Shown in pieces: positions 1 to 6,066 of a stretch of 6,504 nt of DNA. Numbering within the stretch: the first letter of the stretch is position 1; each line of letters starts with the position of its first letter. A model generated the notes under the pieces. That model did no database searches. It was not told where the DNA came from and saw only the letters and a program-made list of their open reading frames with translations. The translations under genes and the position numbers were made by a program. Source of the stretch: Patescibacteria group bacterium. GTDB taxonomy: Bacteria; Patescibacteriota; Minisyncoccia; JAHIHE01. The stretch spans positions 1 to 6,504 of the forward strand of contig JAHIHE010000026.1 in the NCBI GenBank assembly GCA_018899995.1, read 5' to 3'.

Positions 1-1
1 A

Positions 2-1561
2 GAGATAGAAACTTTAGACGGAGTAAAAAGAAAACTGTATTCGGAAATTTTGATTATCGCCGACCGCGAAAAACCGCTTGCTATTGCGGGCGTAATAGGA
101 GGAGTTGATTCTTCGGTGGGCGCGGGCGCAAAAAATATTATTATTGAAGCGGCAAATTTTAATCCAAAAGCTGTTAGAAAATCGTCTCGGGCGCTTAGCT
201 TGTTTTCCGATTCCTCAAACAGATTTGAAAAGGGATTAAGCGCGGAGTTTCCGCGAATCGCCCTTAGCCGCGCGATAGAGCTTATTTGCGATCTGTCCGG
301 AGGCAGGCAATCTGGAAAAATAATTGACGCGTGTTTTAAAAAATACCGGCCTGCCAAGGTGGGCTTGGGGTTTTCCTATCTTTACCAAAAATTAGGCGTT
401 GAAATCTCGGCCAAAAAGGTAATAAAAATCTTAGAGAGTTTGGGATTTAAGGTTGCGGCAAAAAGCAAGGCAGGAATAAAGGCAATTGTTCCTTACTGGC
501 GGCAGGGCGACATTGAAATTCCCGATGATTTGGTTGAAGAAATCGCCAGAATTTACGGTTACCATAATTTGCCCGCGACTTTGCCAAAAGGCGACATTCC
601 TTCTCGTCCCTGCCTACCTTGCCTACCGGCAGGCAGGCCGGACAGGCAGGCGGCCGGCGATTATTTCAATAACGAAGAAAGGACAAAGGATTTTATTTCC
701 GACTTGGGTTTTTGCGAAGTATACAGCAATTCAATGGTCTCGGAAAAAATGCTGGAAAATTTCGGCATAAATCCCGCGAGCGCGTTGAAGATAAAAAATC
801 CCCTGAATGAGGATATGGTTTACATGAGAAGCACTCTTATTCCTTCGCTTCTCAAGATAATTTCCAAAAACTTGCGCCACAAAAAAGAGGCGGGTATTTT
901 TGAAATGGCTAATATTTACCTGCTTCGGGAAGGCAGAGAGAAAAGCCTGTTGCCAAAAGAAGAAATGACCTTGGGGCTGGCAATAAGCGGTCCCGGCGAC
1001 AAAGCGTTCGGAAAGTTAAGAGCGGTTAGCGAATCCTTATTTAAAAAATTAGGCATAAAGGATAAAGATATTGTATTTGCTCCGGCGGTCCGCGAAAATT
1101 TGCATCCGACAAGAACTGCCGCGATTAAAATCGGCGGCGCGGAAATCGGCATTGTCGGAGAACTTCATCCGGCGGCGTTTAAAGCCTTTAATATTAGCCA
1201 AAGAGTAGCTGTGGCGGAAATAAGTTTTGAAAAGCTGGAGGCGTTTGCGAGCGACAAGAAAATTTATACTCCGGTTTCCAAATTTCCTCCGGTGGAAATG
1301 GATTTGGCGATTGCCTTAGACAAAAAGATAAACTGGAGCGATATTGAGAGAGAAATTTTGGGCGCCAGCCCGCTTGTCATCAAAGTGGAGCTTTTTGATA
1401 TTTATGAGGGGAAAAATCTGCCGATGGGCAAGAAAAGTTTGGCGTTTCACATTGTTTTGCAATCTTTTGAAAAGACTCTGCAAGAAGAAGAAGTTAAGAA
1501 AATCACAGGTCAGATAATTGAACAGCTGAAGAATAAATTTGGAGCGGAATTGAGGAAATAA
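2..1561 (+). CDS. pheT: Phenylalanyl-tRNA synthetase beta subunit, 5'-truncated by window edge
   Basis: This cytosolic enzyme subunit works with PheS in an (alpha-beta)2 complex that attaches phenylalanine to tRNA-Phe using ATP; the beta chain carries the editing and tRNA-binding domains. The frame is open from base 2, so 519 residues are visible. A TTG at 50 is internal: the codons before it (ending LDGVKRKLYSEI) already read as PheT. Domains, numbered from base 2: end of the B3/B4 editing domain (about 1-100, with IAGVIGG and NRFEKGL); B5 domain (about 119-190, with DIEIPDDLVEEIARIYGY); catalytic-core-like domain (about 222-415, with KNPLNEDMVYMRSTLIPSLL and GELHP); C-terminal FDX-ACB anticodon-binding domain (about 423-519, with PVSKFPPVEMDLA, GKKSLAFHIVLQ and a terminal GAELR). 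The N-terminal part lies outside the window, and pheS would be expected upstream. Oddity: residues 203-217 are encoded by a GC-rich palindromic repeat in the B5-to-core linker. Identity is very secure. Confidence 0.97.
   Translation, partial: EIETLDGVKRKLYSEILIIADREKPLAIAGVIGGVDSSVGAGAKNIIIEAANFNPKAVRKSSRALSLFSDSSNRFEKGLSAEFPRIALSRAIELICDLSGGRQSGKIIDACFKKYRPAKVGLGFSYLYQKLGVEISAKKVIKILESLGFKVAAKSKAGIKAIVPYWRQGDIEIPDDLVEEIARIYGYHNLPATLPKGDIPSRPCLPCLPAGRPDRQAAGDYFNNEERTKDFISDLGFCEVYSNSMVSEKMLENFGINPASALKIKNPLNEDMVYMRSTLIPSLLKIISKNLRHKKEAGIFEMANIYLLREGREKSLLPKEEMTLGLAISGPGDKAFGKLRAVSESLFKKLGIKDKDIVFAPAVRENLHPTRTAAIKIGGAEIGIVGELHPAAFKAFNISQRVAVAEISFEKLEAFASDKKIYTPVSKFPPVEMDLAIALDKKINWSDIEREILGASPLVIKVELFDIYEGKNLPMGKKSLAFHIVLQSFEKTLQEEEVKKITGQIIEQLKNKFGAELRK
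609..650. repeat. GC-rich imperfect palindrome inserted in frame in pheT
   Basis: This 42-bp segment is an imperfect inverted repeat. Its outer arms CCTGCCT (609-615) and AGGCAGG (644-650) are exact, and inner GCCT-n-CC / GG-n-AGGC segments also pair. It is much more GC-rich than the surrounding gene. In the pheT frame it encodes the low-complexity peptide PCLPCLPAGRPDRQA (residues 203-217 from base 2), falling between the conserved end of B5 (NLPATLPKGDIP) and the start of the core-like domain (ERTKDFISDLGF). The frame continues on both sides, so the gene is not broken. I recall CCTGCCTGCCGGCAGGCAGG-type palindromes and 'CLPAGR' peptides as recurrent in CPR genomes, but could not check this here. 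Confidence 0.75.
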
Positions 1562-1577
1562 TAATAATATGACTTTT

Positions 1578-1609
1578 AGACAATATCATAAAATTTTAAC
1601 TGATTGTCT
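1578..1609 (+). other. AT-rich inverted repeat just after pheT
   Basis: AGACAAT (1578-1584) and ATTGTCT (1603-1609) form an exact 7-bp stem around an 18-nt loop that contains the palindrome TAAAATTTTA (1589-1598). It begins 17 bases after the pheT stop. There is no U-run after the 3' arm, so a classical intrinsic terminator is not supported. It could shape or stabilise the 3' end of the pheT mRNA. Function is unknown. Confidence 0.35.
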
Positions 1610-1630
1610 CGAGAGTTGATGGCGCTATTC

Positions 1631-1727
1631 TGTCATTGCGAGCTTGTCAGCAGACAAGCGAAGCAATCCCTTGCTCGTATGTGAGTATAGATTGCTTCGT
1701 CGTCCTGCCGGGTTCCTCGCAATGACA
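1631..1727. repeat. 97-bp nested inverted-repeat element (TGTCATTGCGAG family)
   Basis: Two sets of perfect inverted repeats are nested. The outer pair is TGTCATTGCGAG (1631-1642) and CTCGCAATGACA (1716-1727). The inner pair is CGAAGCAATC (1659-1668) and GATTGCTTCG (1690-1699). Exactly 16 bases separate outer from inner arm on each side. The left spacer (1643-1658) is itself a small hairpin, CTTGTC/GACAAG; the right spacer is unrelated to it, so the two sides are not simple mirror images. A transcript would fold into one long stem with a side hairpin. I recall intergenic elements of this TGTCATTGCGAG...CTCGCAATGACA type being dispersed in many bacterial genomes; copy number here cannot be judged. 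It fills most of the pheT to ABC-F gap and may separate the two transcripts. It has no coding capacity, so if mobile it would depend on a protein encoded elsewhere. Confidence 0.85.
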
Positions 1728-1773
1728 AAAGTGAGAGAAAATGCCGATTTTTTTAATTAGTTAAAATTTATTT

Positions 1774-3426
1774 ATGTTTAAAAGTGATATTGAAGTTAAT
1801 TATGAATATATTGACGAGCCATTGGTGATTTTGAGCGATGTCTCAATGAAATTTTTGGGGCAGGAAGTTTTTTCTGACATAGAAATGGTGGTTAACAGCG
1901 GAGACAGGATTGCGATAATTGGTCCGAATGGCGCGGGAAAAAGCACCTTGCTTAAGATAATTATCGGATTAATCGAGCCGGACAGCGGAACCGTTGCTCG
2001 CTATCGGGATATTCGTTTTGGCTATTTGCCGCAAGAAACACATTGGGATTCTCTTGAAAACGAAATATTAAAAGAAGCGAAAACAGCTGATAGTAAGATT
2101 TTTGATTTAATAAACAAAAAGAAAGAATACGAAGAGCTGATTGCGGACACGAAAAGACCGGATTTAAAAACTAAAATTGCCGAATATGGCGCGATATCCC
2201 ATTTGTATGAATCCAGTAAGGGTTATGAATATGAGAGGCAAGCGGAAGAAACTCTTAAAAAATTCAATTTTTCCGAAAAAGATTGGAAACGAAAAGTTAA
2301 ATCTTTGAGCGGCGGAGAGCGCACCCGCTTGGCATTGGCAAAAATAATTTTATGCCGGCCGAATATTCTAATATTGGACGAACCGACTAATCATCTCGAT
2401 CTTGAAACAATTGAATGGCTGGAGAATTTTTTGACGGAATGGCAAATGGCGATTATTGTTGTTTCTCACGATCATCAGTTTTTAGACAAGGTTTGCGATA
2501 AGACCTATGAGCTTAATAAAACCGGAATTAAAAAATATTTCTGCAATTATTCGGAGTTTCTGATTCAAAAAGCGGAAAATGCCAAGAAACAGGAAGAGGC
2601 TTTTAAAAGGCGGGAAAAATATTTATCTCAACAGGAAGAATTTATTGAGAGGTTTAGATACAAAGCCACTAAATCAAAAGCGGTCCAAAGCAGGATAAAG
2701 CTGCTCGATAAATTGGATAAGATTGAAGATCCTGAGACAGCAAAGAAAAAGATCAAAGTTAAGCTTAAAGATTCGGAAGGCTTGCCGGCAAAAGTTTTGG
2801 AAATTGAAGATCTGATGATTGGCGCAAAGGATTTGCCGCTCTTGACAATGGAAGGAGTTTGGGAAGTTGAGAAGGGTGATAAAATAGGCATAATCGGGCC
2901 GAATGGCGCGGGAAAATCGATGCTTCTGAAAACGCTTGTTTATAAAGAGAATGCTCTGGAAGGAAAAATAAAGTTTTTTGGAAATGCTAAGATAGGATAT
3001 TACGCTCAAGCGCATGAAGAGCTTGATCCCGATAAGAATATTTTAGATGAAGTGCGCTCGAAAACGCAAGTTGCTGATGGCGTAATACGGAGTATTCTTG
3101 GATCTTTGCTTTTTTCCGGAGAAGACGCTTTTAAACTGGTTAAATCTTTGAGCGGAGGCGAGCGCGCGCGAGTGGCAATCGCCGAATTGATTCTTAATAA
3201 TTCCAATATGCTTCTTCTCGATGAGCCGACCAACCATCTTGATTTAGTCAGCAAAGACGCCATGGCGGAAGTGTTGAAAAATTTTAAAGGCCCGATTATT
3301 ATGGTTTCTCATGACAGGCATGTCTTGAATAAGGTCGTTAATATTATCTGGGAGGCGGGGAATAATGAGATCAAAAAATATCTTGGGAATTATGAGGATT
3401 ATAAGTACAAGTTAATCAAATCCTAA
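1774..3426 (+). CDS. ABC-F family ATPase (ribosome-associated, Uup/EttA-like)
   Basis: This 550-residue protein has two ATP-binding cassettes and no membrane segments, the plan of ABC-F proteins, which bind the ribosomal E site and act in translation rather than transport. Cassette 1: Walker A GPNGAGKST (50-58), signature LSGGE (178-182), Walker B and D-loop LILDEPTNHLD (199-209), H-loop histidine 232. The insert at about 90-165 matches the 'arm' region. A charged, helical linker (about 262-335, rich in K, E, R and Q) fits the P-site tRNA-interaction motif. Cassette 2: Walker A GPNGAGKS (375-382), signature LSGGE (459-463), LLLDEPTNHLD (480-490), histidine 513. Both catalytic glutamates (203 and 484) are present, so both sites should hydrolyse ATP. 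The protein stops soon after cassette 2 (LGNYEDYKYKLIKS), without the C-terminal coiled coil of Uup. An in-frame TAA at 1762 makes ATG 1774 the first ATG; no Shine-Dalgarno precedes it. The subfamily (housekeeping or antibiotic-resistance type) cannot be decided by eye; the setting between core genes favours housekeeping. Confidence 0.95.
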   Translation: MFKSDIEVNYEYIDEPLVILSDVSMKFLGQEVFSDIEMVVNSGDRIAIIGPNGAGKSTLLKIIIGLIEPDSGTVARYRDIRFGYLPQETHWDSLENEILKEAKTADSKIFDLINKKKEYEELIADTKRPDLKTKIAEYGAISHLYESSKGYEYERQAEETLKKFNFSEKDWKRKVKSLSGGERTRLALAKIILCRPNILILDEPTNHLDLETIEWLENFLTEWQMAIIVVSHDHQFLDKVCDKTYELNKTGIKKYFCNYSEFLIQKAENAKKQEEAFKRREKYLSQQEEFIERFRYKATKSKAVQSRIKLLDKLDKIEDPETAKKKIKVKLKDSEGLPAKVLEIEDLMIGAKDLPLLTMEGVWEVEKGDKIGIIGPNGAGKSMLLKTLVYKENALEGKIKFFGNAKIGYYAQAHEELDPDKNILDEVRSKTQVADGVIRSILGSLLFSGEDAFKLVKSLSGGERARVAIAELILNNSNMLLLDEPTNHLDLVSKDAMAEVLKNFKGPIIMVSHDRHVLNKVVNIIWEAGNNEIKKYLGNYEDYKYKLIKS

Positions 3427-3522
3427 ATTCTAATATCTAAATCCTAAACAAATTACAAATCCAAAATTCCAATGTTCCAAACGTTTGGAATTTGGAGAAT
3501 TGGAAAATTAGAATTTGTTTAG
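3427..3522. repeat. AT-rich long inverted-repeat element after the ABC-F gene
   Basis: The element starts directly at the ABC-F stop codon. Outer arms CTAAACAAATT (3444-3454) and AATTTGTTTAG (3512-3522) are exact. The centre is a perfect 16-bp palindrome, TTCCAAACGTTTGGAA (3475-3490), sharing almost the same symmetry axis, and the sequence between (CCAAAATTCC versus GGAGAATTGG) is a degenerate match. ATTCTAAT (3427-3434) can alternatively pair with ATTAGAAT (3507-3514), so the outer arms can fold in two ways. A transcript would make a long imperfect hairpin. There is no downstream U-run, so intrinsic termination is not supported. I recall AT-rich 'ATTCTAATATCTAAATCCTAAAC' style elements as dispersed repeats in CPR and some other genomes, but this is unverified. 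Confidence 0.7.
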
Positions 3523-3538
3523 TCCCGAGTACTCGGGA
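3523..3538. repeat. Perfect 16-bp palindrome TCCCGAGTACTCGGGA
   Basis: TCCCGAGTACTCGGGA is identical to its reverse complement and starts at the base after the AT-rich element ends. It is GC-rich in an otherwise AT-rich gap and lies 42 bases before the gyrB start. It could be a separate dispersed palindrome, a protein-binding site for gyrB control, or a cruciform-forming sequence. No T-run follows, so it is not a normal terminator. Confidence 0.6.
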
Positions 3539-3580
3539 TCGGATTTATTGCACGAATTAAAATCTTAATTGATTTGAACT

Positions 3581-5560
3581 ATGGTTAACGATAAAAAAGA
3601 AAAATCAGAAAAAAAGATTAACAATTATACCGCGAAACAGATTCAGGTTTTGACCGGTTTGGAGCCGGTGCGCAAACGCCCTGCGATGTTTATCGGCGGC
3701 ACGGGCATTGAGGGTCTGCACCACTTGATTTGGGAAGTTGTGGACAACTCTATTGACGAGGCAATGGCCGGTTATGCCAAAAACATCGTTGTTGAATTGT
3801 TGCCGAAAAACCAGGTAAAAGTCACCGATGACGGAAGGGGGATACCGGTTGAAAAACATTCGCAGACCAAAAAATCGGCGCTTGAAACGGTAATGACCAT
3901 GCTGCATGCTGGCGGAAAATTCGGCGGAGAAGGATACAAGGTTTCAGGCGGTTTGCACGGAGTAGGCGTCTCGGTGGTGAACGCCTTAAGCGAGTGGATG
4001 AGGGTGGAGGTAAAACGCGAAGGGAAAGTTTACGCGCAAGAGTATAAGCGCGGCAAACCCGCCGCGGGGGTTAAAGCGGTGGGCAAGTCCGCGGAAGAAC
4101 AAACCGGAACAGCGGTTATATTTTCTCCGGATCAGGAAATCTTTCCGGAAATAAAATTTGACTATGATAAAATTTTGTCGCACTTGCGGCAACAAGCGTA
4201 TTTGACCAAGGGAATAAAAATTGCCGTTTTGGACAAAAGAATTTCGGATAAAAATTTTCCAAGTCATAGTTTTTATTTTGAAGGCGGGATCCGCACCTAT
4301 GTGCGGTATCTTAACCGCAATAAAAAACTGGTTAATCATAACATTTTCAGCATGGAAAAATTCGGCGAAGATGTCTCTATAGAAGCGGCGCTGCAGTATA
4401 ACGATTCATTTAAAGAAAATGTTTATAGTTTCGCCAATACCATTTATACCGTTGACGGAGGAACTCATCTGTCCGGTTTTCGTTCGGCCTTGACGCGCGC
4501 GATTAACGATTACGCAAGAAGCCAGAGCTACCTTAAAGAAAAAGAAGAAAATCTTACCGCGGACGATGTCAAGGAGGGTTTGACCGCCGTTATTTCGGTA
4601 AAATTAAAAAATCCGCAGTTTGAGGGGCAGACAAAAGCGAAGTTGGGAAACGTTGAAGCAAGAACAGTTGTTGCCTCCGCGCTTTACGAAGCGCTGAAGG
4701 ACTTTTTTGACACGCATCCGCAAGACGCGAAAGAAATTATCGGCAAATCCATGCTTTCGGCAAAAGCGCGCCTTGCCGCGAAAGCCGCGAAAGAATCGGT
4801 TATCAGAAAAGGCATTTTAGAGGGCTTGGCGCTGCCCGGAAAATTAGCCGACTGCTCAGAGCGCGATCCGGAAAAGAGCGAACTTTATATTGTTGAAGGG
4901 GATTCCGCGGGCGGCTCGGCCAAGCAAGGCAGAGACAGAAAATTCCAGGCGATTTTGCCGCTAAGGGGAAAAATTTTAAATGTGGAGCGGGCAAGATTGG
5001 ATAAAATGATAGCCAACAATGAAATTAAGGCATTAATTATAGCCTTGGGCACGGGAATCGGCGAGCAGTTTGACATTAAAAATCTTCGCTACGGCAGAAT
5101 CGTCATTATGACTGACGCGGATGTGGACGGCGCGCACATCAGGACTTTGCTTTTAACTCTGTTCTACCGGCATTTCGGCGAGCTGATAACCAACGGAAAT
5201 ATTTATATCGCCCAGCCGCCGCTTTATCGGATTAGCTACGGAAAAAATTTTCGCTATGTTTATTCGGACGAGGAGAGAAATTCCGTTGTAAAAGAATTTT
5301 CCAAAGGTATGAAAGCAAAGACTCCGGAAGAAGCGGAAAAAAGCGTTTCCATCCAGCGGTATAAAGGTTTGGGAGAAATGAATCCGGCGCAGTTGTGGGA
5401 AACCACGATGGATCCGGCAAACCGGGTGATGAAAAAAGTGGCGCTTGCTGACGCCGCCGAGGCGGATAAAATTTTTGAAATCCTGATGGGTTCCGAGGTT
5501 GAGCCGCGAAAGCGTTTTATCCAAACCCACGCCAAAGCGGTAAAAAATTTGGATATTTAA
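3581..5560 (+). CDS. gyrB: DNA gyrase subunit B
   Basis: This is the ATPase subunit of DNA gyrase (GyrA2B2), the type IIA topoisomerase that introduces negative supercoils. It is complete at 659 residues, the short bacterial form lacking the roughly 170-residue insert of E. coli GyrB. GHKL ATPase domain: EVVDNSIDEA (52-61; general base Glu52 and Mg-binding Asn56 by family position), DDGRGIPV (83-90), glycine-rich lid GGLHGVGVSVVNALS (123-137). Transducer: QTKAKLGN (350-357), with the lysine at 352 that contacts ATP. TOPRIM: EGDSAGGSA (439-447) and DADVD (512-516), giving the metal-binding Glu439/Asp512/Asp514 set, plus PLRGKILNVE (460-469). GyrA-contacting tail: QRYKGLGEMNPAQLWETTM (592-610). 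No intein interrupts these motifs. The alternative, ParE, is less likely given QTKAKLGN and the CSERDPEKSELYIVEGDSAG context. The start at ATG 3581 has no Shine-Dalgarno; upstream are palindromes and AT-rich sequence without a convincing promoter. gyrA is not in the window. Confidence 0.97.
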   Translation: MVNDKKEKSEKKINNYTAKQIQVLTGLEPVRKRPAMFIGGTGIEGLHHLIWEVVDNSIDEAMAGYAKNIVVELLPKNQVKVTDDGRGIPVEKHSQTKKSALETVMTMLHAGGKFGGEGYKVSGGLHGVGVSVVNALSEWMRVEVKREGKVYAQEYKRGKPAAGVKAVGKSAEEQTGTAVIFSPDQEIFPEIKFDYDKILSHLRQQAYLTKGIKIAVLDKRISDKNFPSHSFYFEGGIRTYVRYLNRNKKLVNHNIFSMEKFGEDVSIEAALQYNDSFKENVYSFANTIYTVDGGTHLSGFRSALTRAINDYARSQSYLKEKEENLTADDVKEGLTAVISVKLKNPQFEGQTKAKLGNVEARTVVASALYEALKDFFDTHPQDAKEIIGKSMLSAKARLAAKAAKESVIRKGILEGLALPGKLADCSERDPEKSELYIVEGDSAGGSAKQGRDRKFQAILPLRGKILNVERARLDKMIANNEIKALIIALGTGIGEQFDIKNLRYGRIVIMTDADVDGAHIRTLLLTLFYRHFGELITNGNIYIAQPPLYRISYGKNFRYVYSDEERNSVVKEFSKGMKAKTPEEAEKSVSIQRYKGLGEMNPAQLWETTMDPANRVMKKVALADAAEADKIFEILMGSEVEPRKRFIQTHAKAVKNLDI

Positions 5561-5751
5561 AATATTAGCATTAGCATTTATAATGAATAAAAAATTCCTT
5601 CACCAAAATTTGCCTTATTTCATATCGGCAAACTTCAAATATTCTCAAGCGTTATATGCTCTCTCCGTTGGTCGCACGAAAACGATTTCATTAAATTTAT
5701 TAGAAATAAAAAACCGCCAAAGTAGTTAGTAATGGCGATTTAGTATCTAAT
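5561..5751. other. Gap between gyrB and the minus-strand HNH gene
   Basis: No recognisable gene lies in these 191 bases. They contain a tandem TTAGCA TTAGCA (5565-5576) just after the gyrB stop, and a 6-bp stem TTTGCC (5609-5614) / GGCAAA (5627-5632) with a 12-nt loop. That stem is followed on the minus strand by a short T-run, so it could help end minus-strand transcription. The terminator-like hairpin of the HNH gene is listed separately. A 48-codon + strand ORF (5583-5729) crosses the gap but has no recognisable product. No clear intrinsic terminator for gyrB is visible. Confidence 0.5.
5708..5737 (-). terminator. Probable intrinsic terminator of the HNH-like gene
   Basis: Read on the minus strand, CGCCA (5737-5733) pairs with TGGCG (5719-5715) around a 13-nt loop, followed by G and six T residues (5713-5708). 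It lies 14 bases past the restored stop codon of the HNH-like gene, where a terminator is expected. The stem is only 5 bp and the loop is large, so it may be weak. Confidence 0.5.
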
Positions 5752-6002
5752 TTAGCTTCCGTAACTCCCAGTATTTTCATGACATTCAGTGCATAGAATT
5801 AAGCAGTTACTGGGACCATCAGAACCGCCAGCTTCTTGAGAAACAACATGATGCGCATGCCATTTTTTCCAGGAGTGGAATTTTGTGGATCCAGCACTTT
5901 ATTACATCTTCCAGTATGACCACAATTTTTAAGGGTACACTCACATTTTCCTCCTGCATAATGATGCCAAGCTTGGTCAATGGTTTCTTGTGAAAAAGCC
6001 AT
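5752..6002 (-). pseudogene. Small HNH-type zinc-binding protein (predicted nuclease fold), frameshifted
   Basis: From ATG 6002-6000 the open frame starts MAFSQETIDQAWHHYAGGK, continues through CECTLKNCGHTGRC (20-33), and then derails after PGKN into an unrelated tail ending at 5799. Shifting by -1 at the AAAAAAT tract (5868-5862) continues as WHAHHVVSQEAGGSDGPSNC, then LILCTECHENTGSYGS and TAA at 5754-5752. The 251-base span plus one base is 84 codons, so a single lost A gives an intact 83-residue protein. That protein has two zinc-binding Cys clusters (C20/C22/C27/C33 and C67/C71/C74) and an HNH pattern (H51-H52, N66, H75), as in HNH endonuclease folds. I recall similar tiny CECTR...GRCNK...AHH...CWDCH proteins in CPR genomes, of unknown target. 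It could be a pseudogene, a sequencing or assembly error in the homopolymer, or expressed by -1 frameshifting. No Shine-Dalgarno precedes the start. Confidence 0.8.
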
Positions 6003-6037
6003 AATAAAAAAAATTAATAATTAAATTTTCCCAAAAA

Positions 6038-6066
6038 TTGAAAATGTGCTATCCTTTAATTAAAGT
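6038..6066 (+). promoter_or_regulatory. Candidate promoter of the small RNA
   Basis: Two overlapping readings are possible. TGCTATCCT (6047-6055) resembles an extended -10 (TGnTATAAT) with a poor -35. Alternatively TTGAAA (6038-6043) and TAAAGT (6061-6066) form a -35/-10 pair with a 17-bp spacer. Both point toward the two-hairpin element that follows. A perfect 12-bp palindrome, CTTTAATTAAAG (6054-6065), overlaps both and could be an operator. Neither reading is close to consensus. Confidence 0.35.

Noticed and set aside
486..770. 94-codon + strand ORF inside pheT.
   Set aside because: Out-of-frame shadow of a securely identified PheT reading frame.
1569..1619. 16-codon ORF (MTFRQYHKILTDCLES) just after pheT.
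   Set aside because: Too short to support. It covers an inverted repeat and has no initiation signal or leader-peptide logic.
1631..1727. Repeated-looking intergenic sequence as a possible CRISPR or tRNA.
   Set aside because: The repeats are inverted and nested rather than regularly spaced direct repeats, and no cloverleaf forms.
3541..3580. Possible sigma-70 promoter directly upstream of gyrB (TAAAAT at 3558-3563).
   Set aside because: The position 17 bp upstream falls in the palindrome (GGGATC) and does not resemble a -35; this is AT-rich sequence where -10-like hexamers are common.
5153..5530. 125-codon minus-strand ORF opposite gyrB.
   Set aside because: Antisense shadow of the conserved GyrB TOPRIM and C-terminal region; the sequence does not look like a protein family.
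3581..5560. Possible intein or insertion in gyrB.
   Set aside because: The ATPase, TOPRIM and C-terminal motifs are continuous with normal spacing and a normal short-form length.
5583..5729. 48-codon + strand ORF starting MNKKFLHQNLPYF and ending in NRQSS, after gyrB.
   Set aside because: No recognisable domain and no Shine-Dalgarno, it overlaps the minus-strand terminator hairpin of the HNH-like gene, and an ORF this length is easily due to chance in AT-rich sequence.
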